DNA of 64,000 bases, from contig DATJPT010000008.1 of assembly GCA_035506275.1 (NCBI GenBank), positions 186,001 through 250,000 of the forward strand, read 5' to 3'. Each line of letters begins with the position of its first letter. Within the stretch, counting starts at the first letter, position 1. The notes beneath the pieces are model-generated. The model searched no databases, was not told the DNA's origin, and saw only the letters and a list, made by a program, of their open reading frames with translations. The DNA is from Bacteroidota bacterium. GTDB taxonomy: Bacteria > Bacteroidota > Ignavibacteria > UBA10030 > UBA8401. Positions 55,285 to 64,000 of the stretch are shown in pieces. A program made the translations under genes and the position numbers.

Positions 55285-56541
55285 TCAGTGCCTTCGAATT
55301 CCATCCACCACACCGTTGAATATTCTTGACAAATATTCATCGCTAAATTCTATTGGAACGTCTGTTTGATAATTCCCCGACCGGCATGCGCTGAGAAATT
55401 CTGTCACCGTAGAATAGTCCTTTTCCTTGCCGGAGAAGCTGTCGAACAGATAGACCTGAGGAATTCGCCCGCATAATTTCCACACCGCACTTCCCCGGGG
55501 CGTTACCGCCAGAATCGGTTTTAATGCAGCAATGTACTCAAATAGCTTGCTCGGTATCGCCGCGTTTGACGCGGAGAGCAACAGCAGGCCGTTGGCCTCC
55601 TGGATCATTTCCAGCGCTGCGCTGCGCGGGACCCGGGGAACATGGGACAGGGTCCATCCGAGGCCGGCGATTTTTTCCTTCCATCGGTCAAATTCGTTGA
55701 GGTCAGGGGGTTCTAAATTTCCAAGGAGCCTAATGTCAATCTTCCGAGCCACCCCGCCATGCTGTCCTCCTCCGAGAATCGGATCTAGAAGAGATCCAAT
55801 TTTCCGTGTGCGGCTTGACGCATAGAATTGTCCCGAATGCACCAGCGTAATAGCCTTCGAACCAGGGATCTTCGCCGTGCTGTTTTTCACACGGTCGTTG
55901 GCCACTGGATAACCGTTCGTAAGAACCGTCGTTTTTGCCGAAGCATGAGGGTATCGCTCCCCCAATTGTTCCTTCCATCGCTCCGACGTCACAAGAATTG
56001 CGTCGGCTTTGGCGATGATCTTTTCTTCCAGCCGGCTCTCAAGAAACCTTCGCAACCACAATTGATCGACAATCGGGCGCAAGGGTTCGTCAAGCCAGCC
56101 GTCGCGCAAATCGATGATCAGGGGCGCACCACATGTGCGCGATATTTCAAGAGATGCGACGTGAGACGACTCAGGGGGACTTGAGGAGAGCACGAGGGCC
56201 ACATCGCGAAGGTGTTCTTTCACGATCGAGTTCCTCTTAATCCTCATGGCCCAAAAAATAGTTTGATCGGGGATTATTGAGACATAGGAAAAAAAACGCC
56301 ATGCCCGCCGCAGGTAGCGATATTTATCCTTCCGTCCGTCTTTGTGGTCTGTGTATTTACCGGACATTTTCAAGGGATCCTTGAGCGTTATTTCAACGCC
56401 CCACGGCTGTTCCTGCACGTTATCTCTCACCCCCGCACTGAGAAGGACAATCCGGTTCCCTTCCTTGCTCAGCCATCTGATAAACCGCTCCATCCGATAG
56501 ACCCCGACGTGGAAAGGGTTGGTCCAAAATGGGGCTATCAA
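55285..56541 (-). CDS. GT4-like glycosyltransferase
   Basis: 418 residues of GT-B type. The N-terminal part begins LIAPFWTNPFHVGVYRMERFIRWLSKEG. Donor-side motifs: ITLVHSGQFYASSRTRKIGSLL, VRLLGNL-like KIDIRLLGNLEPPDL, HVPRVPRSAALEMIQEANGLLLLSASNAAIPSKLFEYIAALKPILAV. The start is uncertain: TTG 56541 lacks a ribosome binding site, while an in-frame ATT at 56574 has GGAGGG eight bases before it and gives INALEKSRTILLIAPFW. No ATG or GTG fits. Confidence 0.82.
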   Translation of the reverse strand: MIAPFWTNPFHVGVYRMERFIRWLSKEGNRIVLLSAGVRDNVQEQPWGVEITLKDPLKMSGKYTDHKDGRKDKYRYLRRAWRFFSYVSIIPDQTIFWAMRIKRNSIVKEHLRDVALVLSSSPPESSHVASLEISRTCGAPLIIDLRDGWLDEPLRPIVDQLWLRRFLESRLEEKIIAKADAILVTSERWKEQLGERYPHASAKTTVLTNGYPVANDRVKNSTAKIPGSKAITLVHSGQFYASSRTRKIGSLLDPILGGGQHGGVARKIDIRLLGNLEPPDLNEFDRWKEKIAGLGWTLSHVPRVPRSAALEMIQEANGLLLLSASNAAIPSKLFEYIAALKPILAVTPRGSAVWKLCGRIPQVYLFDSFSGKEKDYSTVTEFLSACRSGNYQTDVPIEFSDEYLSRIFNGVVDGIRRH

Positions 56542-56598
56542 CAGAATGGTGCGGGATTTTTCAAGTGCGTTAATGAGACACCCTCCGGGCCGATAGCA

Positions 56599-57750
56599 TC
56601 ATCGGAGATATGATGCGTAAATGTTTTCCAGCTTTTGTAGCTGAGTCGTAAGGTTATAGTTTTCAGCGATGTGCTCTCTGCCGGCCTTGCCGAACGCCGC
56701 CATGGTTTCAGGCGCCTGAATGAGGCGCGAGAGTTCTTCGGCGAGTTTTACGCTATCTCTTTCCGGAACCAGGGATCCTGTGACCCGGTCGAGAACCACC
56801 TCGGGAATATCTGCGTGCACGGTAGAAACAACAGGAAGTCCCACTGCACTCGCTTCAATGATCCCGACCGGCGCACCCCCTTCATTGTCCCCGTCGGCTG
56901 CGGTCACGCTTGGATGGAGGAAAATATCCGCCTTGACCATTTCTTCTATAGTTTCGTGATGGCCTCGAGGGCCCAGAAGGGAGACACAATCTCCGATATT
57001 CAGCCGGAGGACCAATGATCGAATTCGCTCTTCGGCTTCCGGCTCGTCGCCGGAGCCGATCAGACGAAATTCAACTTCGCAACCGGCCTTCCGCAGAAGC
57101 GCCACAGCTTCCAGAGAATATTGGATCCCTTTTTTTTCTCGAAACGATGAAACCTGGAGAAGAATGAGCCTCCGTTTTGCTTTCCGTCCTTCGAATTGTT
57201 TTTGCGGGTATTTTTTGAGTTCAACCCCAAGATGTTGAATAATGATCTTGTCGCTGGGACATCCAAGATCGACCAATTGTCTTTTTAAGAAACTCCCTTC
57301 CGCAAGGAAGGCGGTACCATAATCAAAGAGCCCCTCATACCTTTTTTGCCACGACGGTATTTTTCCCAGTTTGGAAGCATCGACTCCATAAAATGTCGTA
57401 AACAACGGCAAGCCCATCCGCTCGACAAAGCCGAGCCAGCGGGCTCCTTCATATCCGAGATGGGCCTGGAACAGCGACGGCTTCAGTTCTCGAACTGTCT
57501 TTTCAAAAAAAAGGCCGTAACGGTCGGTTGCACGCCGCCATGCTCTATTGACCAACTGCTCGGGCATGGAAAAATCGTCTGGCGTGAAGACGTCTTTGAA
57601 CGGGAACCGATCCCGGTGCTCGGAACGTTGTGAAAACACGACGTTGCGGAAATGCTCCAGTCCGGTCAATTGAGAATAGATCCAGGAACCGGTGAGGAAC
57701 AAATAGGGGGTAACAAGATGAACGATGACGGGCTTCGGCGCACTATCCAT
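56599..57750 (-). CDS. GT4 glycosyltransferase
   Basis: 383 residues, GT-B fold. VIVHLVTPYLFLTGSWIYSQLTGL, FQAHLGYEGARWLGF, LLQVSSFREKKGIQYSLEAVALL, RLIGSGDEPEAEERIRSLV, VSLLGPRGHHETIEEMVKADIFLHPSVTAADGDNEGGAPVGIIEASAVGLPVVSTVHADIPEVV with the EGGAPVGIIEA (Ex7E) motif. ATG 57750 overlaps the O-antigen ligase stop by eight bases; an ATG 11 codons upstream is possible. Confidence 0.92.
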   Translation of the reverse strand: MDSAPKPVIVHLVTPYLFLTGSWIYSQLTGLEHFRNVVFSQRSEHRDRFPFKDVFTPDDFSMPEQLVNRAWRRATDRYGLFFEKTVRELKPSLFQAHLGYEGARWLGFVERMGLPLFTTFYGVDASKLGKIPSWQKRYEGLFDYGTAFLAEGSFLKRQLVDLGCPSDKIIIQHLGVELKKYPQKQFEGRKAKRRLILLQVSSFREKKGIQYSLEAVALLRKAGCEVEFRLIGSGDEPEAEERIRSLVLRLNIGDCVSLLGPRGHHETIEEMVKADIFLHPSVTAADGDNEGGAPVGIIEASAVGLPVVSTVHADIPEVVLDRVTGSLVPERDSVKLAEELSRLIQAPETMAAFGKAGREHIAENYNLTTQLQKLENIYASYLR

Positions 57751-59128
57751 GTTCTGTTCCAATCCGAAGGGCACCAAATTCAACGGTCGCTATCATGATC
57801 GCCCACACGAGATTCAGGTTGTACTTCGTTAGGGAGGCGCTAAAAAAAGACAACAGGATAAGTCCGCAGAATCCGGAAAAAAAACCGGCCGAATACCATT
57901 TGAAAAACGGCTCTTTCGTGTTCCGAAAAAGAAAATACGCCCGCCTCAAGACAAGGATGAGAAGAGCGACATAGACCGTGAATCCGACGATTCCCATTTT
58001 CCACAACATCGTCAGGTGCGACGTGTCCAGGCTCCAAACGCTCAAGTTGCTAAAAAACTTGTAAGCGACCTTATCCCCTAATCCCGCACCGAGGATTGGG
58101 AATTGACGGATACGCTGAATTGCGGCGAGATCAAGCTCAACGCGCATCATCAGCGAAACATCCTGACCGGTCTTTGAAAAACTTTCTGCCCTCTGTGTAA
58201 TTTGCTGAGTCGAGCGAGATTCCGTAAGGCTGGTCAGGGTGTCCGGAGCAAAAACAAGAACTATCGCAGATACGAACAAAACGAGTGCCCCAAGCAGAAG
58301 GATGTATTTCGGTTGGACCTTTTTATCCTTCACAAGAAAAAATCCGAGGATGGTCAACGAAAGTGCGGAGGCCGCCCACTCTGCGCGCGTCAGCGAAATG
58401 ATAAGTCCTGAAAGGAGAAGAACGCAGATTCCCCCCGCGATGACTTTCAGATTCCTTTTGGGGGTATAAACAATAAGCGCTGCAAGCAGCGTAAGAAGCA
58501 TGGGATACATATCGGCATGATACGTCGCAATTCTACTGAATTTTCCCGCTGCAACCAAAATGCCGATATATTGAATACATGCGATCACTCCGCCCCCAAA
58601 AACAAACTTCAGGAGAAGCTTGGCATTTTGGTCCTCCTGCAACTCGACGAGGACAATAAAATAAAACGCGAAGTAAAGAAGCATGTGCCATTCCAGAACC
58701 AGCACATTCAAAGGGCGCCCGAGGGTATATCCGATCACGGCCGCGAGCAAGGTCATCAAAAGGAACAGACCCATGCCTTTGGAGAGCCCGCTCCAGTGAA
58801 GTTTGGCCCCTCGCCCTTCAACAACGTGTGCCACAAAGAGAAAAACGGAGACGCCTAGGAAAACATCCTGAATAAAGGGCATGAACGGAGCGTCCGTGTA
58901 CGCATTCCACAAAACGCAAAAGGTGAGGGTCGAAATCCCTATGAAGAAGATATTCGGTGAAGAGTGGATGAACGCAAGCACGATAAAAAAGACGACCGCA
59001 GCAGACAGCGCTGTATACTCAAAGTTGACGAATACGGCAGCAGTGACGAACAGCATGAAACACGATAGAGCGGCTACGATCTTCTTGTCGAATCGAAATA
59101 CCATCACTTTGTCATGAGCTGCAATCAT
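57743..59128 (-). CDS. O-antigen ligase/polymerase (Wzy/WaaL-like)
   Basis: 461-residue protein with about 12 helices. A large periplasmic loop between helices near 285-345 contains RAESFSKTGQDVSLMMRVELDLAAIQRIRQFPILGAGLGDKVA, the R-x-R/GxG pattern of Wzy_C proteins, then HLTMLWKMGIVGFTVYVALLILVLRRAYFLF. It ligates or polymerises lipid-linked glycans in the periplasm. ATG overlaps the flippase stop (ATGA). Confidence 0.88.
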   Translation of the reverse strand: MIAAHDKVMVFRFDKKIVAALSCFMLFVTAAVFVNFEYTALSAAVVFFIVLAFIHSSPNIFFIGISTLTFCVLWNAYTDAPFMPFIQDVFLGVSVFLFVAHVVEGRGAKLHWSGLSKGMGLFLLMTLLAAVIGYTLGRPLNVLVLEWHMLLYFAFYFIVLVELQEDQNAKLLLKFVFGGGVIACIQYIGILVAAGKFSRIATYHADMYPMLLTLLAALIVYTPKRNLKVIAGGICVLLLSGLIISLTRAEWAASALSLTILGFFLVKDKKVQPKYILLLGALVLFVSAIVLVFAPDTLTSLTESRSTQQITQRAESFSKTGQDVSLMMRVELDLAAIQRIRQFPILGAGLGDKVAYKFFSNLSVWSLDTSHLTMLWKMGIVGFTVYVALLILVLRRAYFLFRNTKEPFFKWYSAGFFSGFCGLILLSFFSASLTKYNLNLVWAIMIATVEFGALRIGTEHG

Positions 59129-60564
59129 GCCTGGCGAATGTATGAAATAATTGATTTCATGGATTCGCGGTTTAGTACGAGGCTGCAGAGGAGATAGACC
59201 GATATACCGGAAAGAAGCAATCCGATCAGTGTCTCAACCGGTGTCAACCAATCGCCGCAGGATGCCTTTAACGCGAAGATAACGGCAAGCATGAGTGCAG
59301 CGCAAGAAAAAGGCCTCCATACTTTTTTCAGGAGTTCGAGAATACTCAATCCAATCAGGCTGAACGGGATTGCAAGACCTGGATACAACCAAATCAAGCT
59401 CGCAATCAAATAGCCTGTTGCAACCCCGATCACGCCCCAATGCAGACCGATCACAAAGGCCGCGACGCCTGAAATACCCGTGGCGATTCCCCAGCGGAAC
59501 ATCCAGTCTGTCCGGCTCTTCGCCAGATAGATCGACCCCGTTGTTGAATCGATGGATTGCAGAAGACCGATCGGCGCTAAAATAACGATCAGCGAACTCA
59601 CGGTCCTCCATTGGTCCCCAAAAAAGACATGGACGAGTGGACTGCTTACGCCGATGAGCCCGAGCATCATTGGAAATGCAATCGCAGCGATCGTTGATGC
59701 AACGTTGAGATAAGCTCTCCGAAACGTCATGTTGTCTTGGTTTAGCTTTGAGTACACAGGGAACATTACTCTCGAGATCACTGACGTCACATTTTGCCAA
59801 GGGTACAGGACGATACGGTATGCAAGGACATAATATCCTAGGTCCTGAGCCCCGAGGTATTTTCCGATGAGAAGTGAGTCTGCATTGCGAATAAAATAGT
59901 TCGTCATATTGAAGCCAGAGAGGTTGAGGCTGAAACGGGCCACGCTTTTTATCTCCGCCACGCTAAAAACCAGTCTCGGCTTCCAGCGGCTTAGTACCAG
60001 CGATAGCAATGTCGAAGACAACAGGGCAGTCGACAAAGCTTGGGCGACGAGGCTCCATACTCCCGCTCCGCGGATGGCAAGCGTGATCCCCACAACCGCT
60101 CCGAAAAGTGTCGAAGAGATTTCCGCCTTCGCCAGCTTTTCAAACTGAAGCTCGCGTTCCAAGAGCGCCTGGTGGGATATCCCAATACTTGAAATAAAAA
60201 ACGACGCCGAAAGCGCTTTGAGGATCGGCACTAACCTTGCCTCCCCATAAAAAGATGCAAACAGAGGAGCGAGGACGAACACCAGCGACATCACGACTAT
60301 CCCGAAGATCACGTTTAACCAAAAGATCCCCGATAATAATGTACCGGAAATCTCGTTGCGCTGAATGATCGCTGAGGATGTGCCTAAGTCCCTAAACACA
60401 TTGAGGAAACCGACCACTACCATCGCCATGCTCATCAACCCGAAATCTGAAGGGGCCAGCGTGCGAGCTAGTACGATCGTCGTAACAAGCTGGAGGATCT
60501 GCCTGCCGAATTGCGAGATAGACGACCATTTTACTCCAGTGAGAATAGAGGGTAACAACGGCAT
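59125..60564 (-). CDS. WzxC-like lipopolysaccharide flippase
   Basis: 479 residues, about 14 helices, MOP superfamily: GVKWSSISQFGRQILQLVTTIVLARTLAPSDFGLMSMAMVVVGFLNVFRDLGTSSAIIQR and GFNMTNYFIRNADSLLIGKYLGAQDLGYYVLAYRIVLYPWQNVTSVISRVMFPVYSKL are hallmarks of the colanic-acid WzxC group. Together with the O-antigen ligase and Wzz gene it completes a Wzx/Wzy-type export route. A 229-base gap with no obvious gene separates it from the methyltransferase. Confidence 0.93.
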   Translation of the reverse strand: MPLLPSILTGVKWSSISQFGRQILQLVTTIVLARTLAPSDFGLMSMAMVVVGFLNVFRDLGTSSAIIQRNEISGTLLSGIFWLNVIFGIVVMSLVFVLAPLFASFYGEARLVPILKALSASFFISSIGISHQALLERELQFEKLAKAEISSTLFGAVVGITLAIRGAGVWSLVAQALSTALLSSTLLSLVLSRWKPRLVFSVAEIKSVARFSLNLSGFNMTNYFIRNADSLLIGKYLGAQDLGYYVLAYRIVLYPWQNVTSVISRVMFPVYSKLNQDNMTFRRAYLNVASTIAAIAFPMMLGLIGVSSPLVHVFFGDQWRTVSSLIVILAPIGLLQSIDSTTGSIYLAKSRTDWMFRWGIATGISGVAAFVIGLHWGVIGVATGYLIASLIWLYPGLAIPFSLIGLSILELLKKVWRPFSCAALMLAVIFALKASCGDWLTPVETLIGLLLSGISVYLLCSLVLNRESMKSIISYIRQA

Positions 60565-60793
60565 GCTTAAAGCCTTCTTGCTATGCTGATGGCGCGTGTC
60601 GCAGAAGCGATTTCATTCTCGGCCCCTGCCAGCAGAATACTACGGGCACGCCGGATAGAGGGACGCAGGATGATCTTCGATTGTCCCGCATCAACCGGTG
60701 ATTTCACTGGCACATCCAATCGTGACGATTCCTATTGAACTGGAGGCGGGAAGGCCGAACGTGATCACGCCGAGTACGCATGAACGGGATTTT

Positions 60794-61459
60794 TCAATGC
60801 CTTCCTGACAGGATTGAAATTCTTTCTCCTAAGTCTTCATAGTCATGAAGATGAACGAGATTTCTGCCGGGGAACATGGCAGTGTACTGAGAGACAGTCC
60901 TGAATTTCCAATATGGTCCATCTTCTTTATCGCTCGTATTTTCAACGAGGAACAACAACCCGTCAGGTTTCAGAACTCTTTCGATCTCGCGAACGGCGCG
61001 AACCAATTCGTTTCCTTGAATGCCTCCGAGAACCAAACATACCCACGCCACATCGACCGAACCATCCACAAGCGGAATCGTGCCTTGTTCCATCTGTTTG
61101 TATTCGACGCCGGAGCGTGCAGGCGCCTGTGCAAGCAGATCACGAATCGGGTCGATGCCAACGGCGTTCCCATGAATCATCTCAGCTAAGTCGCCAGTAA
61201 AGCGTCCTGGGCCGCATCCAAAATCCATCACCAATCGTTCCTTCCCTGTGAGCTGCCTGCGAAACCACGGATAGAGTTGCAGTTTTTGCTGTTCCGTGAC
61301 TTTTTCAAATTCGATCGTTCCGTGCCCCAGGTTCAGCACGGAGTGGGCTCCGAATTTGCGGGCTCTCCATTTCCAATAACTGATCCCTCCTCTTCTCCAC
61401 CCGCGCAGATACGGAATGTCGCGTATCGTATTCAGCAAACTAAAAACAAAATTGCGCAT
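60794..61459 (-). CDS. SAM-dependent methyltransferase (class I)
   Basis: 221 residues from ATG 61459: N-terminal FSLLNTIRDIPYLRGWRRGGISYWKWRARKFG, SAM site LVMDFGCGPGRFTGDLAEMIHGNAVGIDP, then VDVAWVCLVLGGIQGNELVRAVREIERVLKPDGLLFLVENTS. Probably methylates a sugar or glycan end. An open frame reaches 61546 inside the Wzz gene, but the ATG after that gene's stop (61489) is more likely. Ribosome binding site weak. Confidence 0.85.
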   Translation of the reverse strand: MRNFVFSLLNTIRDIPYLRGWRRGGISYWKWRARKFGAHSVLNLGHGTIEFEKVTEQQKLQLYPWFRRQLTGKERLVMDFGCGPGRFTGDLAEMIHGNAVGIDPIRDLLAQAPARSGVEYKQMEQGTIPLVDGSVDVAWVCLVLGGIQGNELVRAVREIERVLKPDGLLFLVENTSDKEDGPYWKFRTVSQYTAMFPGRNLVHLHDYEDLGERISILSGRH

Positions 61460-61488
61460 CGCTTTTTGCAACAAAGAACATTCGCAGA

Positions 61489-62652
61489 CTATTTCCACTT
61501 GAATATGTTTGACCTGATGAATTTCATTTTTTCCGAATTTTTCCACTCGGAATTTTCGTTCAACAGAATATAAAAAAAGGCGATGAGCAGACCAACAACC
61601 GTAATGATTAAGCTGAACAGAAAGCGGGGCGGATACGATTTCTTCTCCGGAACCACCGGAAAATCGATCACTTGCAGAACAGGGGTATTCTTCTGCTCGT
61701 CAAATCTCGATTGTTCGTACATTGGAACCAAAAATTCCAGTATCTTCGAGTAGATTTCAACGTCGCGGAAATGGCGAAAATACTGTTTAGCAGCGGACGG
61801 GAGTGAATCAAGCGCGAGGATAACACCATTCCCTTCGCTTCCGGTCTTCATGGCGTTGAGTTTCTTTTCATACTCGTTGACTTGCAGCCGAACGCTTTCG
61901 AGTTGGGGCGACTCCTTCGATTGAGTCTTTTCGAGAATGGCAAGCTCCATTTGTTTCGAGATGAGGTCGGCTTCCAGGGACGAATACGCGCTAATAATGA
62001 GCTTCGATTGCTCTATGGCTTCGAGCATACCGGTATTTTCCTGGTAGAATTGGAGTGAATCTTCAGCAAGGCGGAGGTTCTTAGTCATTTCACTGTACCG
62101 CTGCTCTAAAAAGATTCGATTGTCCCGGGATTTCGCGACGTTAAGTTCGACAACATCCCTGTTCAGCTCTTCCAAAATATAATTTGCCATGTCAGCCGAT
62201 TTCCGTGGCGAGCTGGCTCGGACGATAATTTCGTAAGCATTTTCATCAGTGACCCGTTTCTTTATTTTTGTACGCAATACCTCAACTGCCTTCTCCATGC
62301 TTGTAAGGTGATAGTCGTTCAACAGGTCAAATTTCATTACGATTTTCTCGAGCATCGCCCGGCTGCCCAGTATGGTCGAGTAGAGATCCATATCAACGGC
62401 ACGCGTTGAAGTTCCAATCCCTCCAAGTCCCATCGGCAGCGTGCCGATGTTTTTCATGAGATTAGAGATCCCATTCTGTTGCGATTCTGTCGGCAAGATA
62501 ATTGCGCTTGAATCATATTGTGGATCGACAAAGAGATAGACCATCAAATATGAGAAGAGCATCAATCCAACTGCCAGAGAAACCAGAACTTTTTTCCATT
62601 TGACGACCAGCACGAGGTAGTCGACAAATTCCGATTCATGAGTTTCAGCCAT
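61489..62652 (-). CDS. Wzz-type chain-length determinant
   Basis: 387 residues with the two flanking helices of polysaccharide co-polymerases (ACWKKVLVSLAVGLMLFSYLMVYLF-like near 20-42 and RFLFSLIITVVGLLIAFFYILL near 345-366) around a coiled-coil periplasmic part (MEKAVEVLRTKIKKRVTDENAYEIIVRASSPRKSADMANYILEEL). A Pro-rich SYPPRF precedes the second helix as in Wzz. No tyrosine kinase domain is attached. Sets the length of the polymer made by the ligase/polymerase. Confidence 0.92.
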   Translation of the reverse strand: MAETHESEFVDYLVLVVKWKKVLVSLAVGLMLFSYLMVYLFVDPQYDSSAIILPTESQQNGISNLMKNIGTLPMGLGGIGTSTRAVDMDLYSTILGSRAMLEKIVMKFDLLNDYHLTSMEKAVEVLRTKIKKRVTDENAYEIIVRASSPRKSADMANYILEELNRDVVELNVAKSRDNRIFLEQRYSEMTKNLRLAEDSLQFYQENTGMLEAIEQSKLIISAYSSLEADLISKQMELAILEKTQSKESPQLESVRLQVNEYEKKLNAMKTGSEGNGVILALDSLPSAAKQYFRHFRDVEIYSKILEFLVPMYEQSRFDEQKNTPVLQVIDFPVVPEKKSYPPRFLFSLIITVVGLLIAFFYILLNENSEWKNSEKMKFIRSNIFKWK

Positions 62653-62712
62653 TCATAATCCTTATCGACAATGATTCATTTTCAGGGAACGTTCTTGCCG
62701 CTCGGTGCGACC

Positions 62713-63873
62713 TTACGAGGAATGAGTGTTAAGAATCGCCGTCACAGCTTCTATCACATCTTTAACATCTTCTTCCGTGAGTTTTGCTGAAAAGGGGATC
62801 GAGACGGTGCGATCTGCAACGTACTCGGTGTTTGGAAAATCTCCCTTTTTGTACCCGAATCGTTCGCGATAGTATGGGTGCAAGTGCAGCGCGGTGTAGT
62901 GAACGCCGGTCCCAATATTCTGCTTAAACAAGAGCTCCATAAATTGATCGCGCGTAATTGTTAGGTCTTCCAAATTGAGGAGCAAGGTGTACAGGTGGTA
63001 GGCATGGCGAGTATTCGGTTCAACCGGAGAGGGCAGGGTGACCGGAAGACCCTTAAAGGCGTCGTTGTACCGATCCCAGATCTCTTTCCGCCGCCTGGAG
63101 TAAGCTTCGATCTTCGGCAGTTGGCGAATGCCGATAGCCGCCTGGAGGTCCATCATGTTATACTTAAATCCTGGAAAAACTACTTCATAGTGTTTGAAGC
63201 CGGCATCCGAGTAACGCTGCCAGGCATCTTTCGTCATGCCGTGAAGAGCGTACATTTTTATTTTGTCGGCGATCTCCTTATCGTCGGTGGCAACCATGCC
63301 CCCCTCACCCGTGGTAATATTTTTGGTCGCATAAAAACTGTAGGCGGCCATTGCTCCGTAGTGACTGATTTTCTTTCCGCAATATTCCGTCTCGATAGCG
63401 TGGGCTGCATCGTTGATGACGATCGCTTTGGCGTCGTTCGCAATCGCCATGATCGACTTCATGTCGCAAGCCCGCCCGGCAAAATGCACGGGCAAGATCG
63501 CCTTTGTTGCATGCGTCAATTTCTTCTTGATCTGCTGAGGGTCAATGTTCAAGGTGGCGCGGTCGATATCGGCGAAAACCGGAAGGGCGCCGGTGTGTAG
63601 GATGGCATTCGCCGTGGCTGCAAACGTCATCGGCGTGGTAATCACTTCATCTCCTGCCTTGACGTGCGAAGCGACAAGAGAAAGGTGAAGAGCGGCAGTA
63701 CACGAATGAACGGCCACGGCGTAGCGCGACCCAACATACTCCCGGAACATCGCCTCGAATCTTGCAACTTTAGGACCGGTACCAAGCCACGCGGAGCGCA
63801 ATGAATCAACGACTTCCGCAATTTCATCTTCCTCGATACGCGGACTGCCGAACACTAAGAAAGAACTACGCAT
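62713..63873 (-). CDS. DegT/DnrJ/EryC1/StrS aminotransferase
   Basis: PLP-dependent sugar aminotransferase, 386 residues. The PLP lysine is in MAAYSFYATKNITTGEGGMVATDD; other marks are SCTAALHLSLVASHVKAGDEVITTPMTFAATANAIL, DIDRATLNIDP, LPVHFAGRACDM, VINDAAHAIETEY and NMMDLQAAIGIRQL. Makes a 4-amino- or 3-amino-deoxysugar nucleotide for the glycan; the exact one is not readable (ArnB/PseC-like). It is close to the Wzz gene. Confidence 0.94.
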   Translation of the reverse strand: MRSSFLVFGSPRIEEDEIAEVVDSLRSAWLGTGPKVARFEAMFREYVGSRYAVAVHSCTAALHLSLVASHVKAGDEVITTPMTFAATANAILHTGALPVFADIDRATLNIDPQQIKKKLTHATKAILPVHFAGRACDMKSIMAIANDAKAIVINDAAHAIETEYCGKKISHYGAMAAYSFYATKNITTGEGGMVATDDKEIADKIKMYALHGMTKDAWQRYSDAGFKHYEVVFPGFKYNMMDLQAAIGIRQLPKIEAYSRRRKEIWDRYNDAFKGLPVTLPSPVEPNTRHAYHLYTLLLNLEDLTITRDQFMELLFKQNIGTGVHYTALHLHPYYRERFGYKKGDFPNTEYVADRTVSIPFSAKLTEEDVKDVIEAVTAILNTHSS

Positions 63874-63920
63874 GAATAACTCCTGGGATAGCGGACAGCA
63901 ATTCCTGCCGCCGTATCCTT

Positions 63921-64000
63921 CTATTTCTTCAATTGCACAACGAGCACTGCGGCAGTGACAATCGTCCCTATGATGCTGAACAATTGTCCATAGATCTGCA
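63921..64000 (-). CDS. C-terminal end of a membrane-anchored protein, possibly polysaccharide export protein (partial)
   Basis: 26 codons enter the window from the right and end at a TAG (63921-63923): IYGQLFSIIGTIVTAAVLVVQLKK. It is a single hydrophobic segment with a short basic end. Position before the aminotransferase and Wzz genes suggests a Wza/SLBB-type export protein with a C-terminal helix, but the visible part is too short to identify. Confidence 0.45.
   Translation of the reverse strand, partial: QIYGQLFSIIGTIVTAAVLVVQLKK

Noticed and set aside
60565-60793. Broken gene remnant between the flippase and the methyltransferase
   Set aside because: I could not find a convincing homologous frame on either strand; treated as non-coding.

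Overview
The window looks like chromosome from a Gram-negative bacterium of the FCB group (Bacteroidota/Chlorobiota/Ignavibacteriota side). The evidence is a TonB-dependent cobalamin receptor paired with a BtuG-like surface lipoprotein, an NDUFA9-like SDR, a pyruvoyl arginine decarboxylase, a stand-alone methylmalonyl-CoA mutase large chain and many Wzx/Wzz/WcaJ-type glycan genes. Clear AAGGAG-type ribosome binding sites and TTGACA-N17-TATATT promoters fit Ignavibacteria/Chlorobiota-like lineages better than gut Bacteroidia. This placement is inference. I saw no rRNA, tRNA, CRISPR array, prophage or insertion sequence.

Layout. 1-15.1 kb: a long minus-strand run of housekeeping genes: degP/htrA (cut by the window edge), recO, mtnA, a PfkB kinase, a Nudix hydrolase, an rluB/rsuA pseudouridine synthase, an SDR, a P1-family peptidase, an rRNA 2'-O-methyltransferase, the mutase large chain, a small membrane protein, comEC, an iPGM-like metalloenzyme, dtd, prmC and a low-complexity unknown protein. 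15.2-25.7 kb: an amidohydrolase, mazG facing phoH, a coiled-coil lipoprotein/LysM pair between a good promoter and a strong terminator, radC, an LpoA-like TPR/periplasmic-binding protein and an ABC exporter pair. 25.8-30 kb: guaA (minus), then a plus-strand block smpB, tyrS, arginine decarboxylase. 30-35.5 kb: a PAP2 phosphatase/lytic transglycosylase pair, then a four-gene unit holding an FAD oxidoreductase, nanE, a zinc-ribbon protein and a phosphohexomutase homologue that has lost its active-site motifs.

35.6-40 kb is a vitamin B12 acquisition locus. Going down the minus strand it reads: promoter, cobalamin riboswitch, intrinsic terminator, DUF6580-like membrane protein; second cobalamin riboswitch, second intrinsic terminator, btuB, BtuG-like beta-propeller lipoprotein, final terminator. 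It plausibly supplies the cobalamin needed by the mutase at 8-9.6 kb and perhaps by the B12-domain radical SAM protein at 52-53 kb. Just upstream lie three degenerate palindromic repeats and a GH67 alpha-glucuronidase.

42.3-64 kb: a flippase, nadC, a Trm112-like mini-protein, a thioesterase and accA lead into a large surface-polysaccharide cluster. It contains a GT2 fused to a catalytically gutted sugar-transferase domain, a dolichol-phosphate-mannose-synthase-like GT2, an intact WcaJ-type priming transferase, five more glycosyltransferases, a radical SAM protein, an O-antigen ligase/polymerase, a second flippase, a methyltransferase, a Wzz-type chain-length regulator, a DegT-family aminotransferase and the C-terminal end of one more gene. 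Together these would prime, extend, decorate, flip and polymerise a lipid-linked glycan. The most unusual items are the two-riboswitch B12 locus with its uncharacterised membrane protein, the pseudo-phosphohexomutase operon and the GT2/degenerate transferase fusion.
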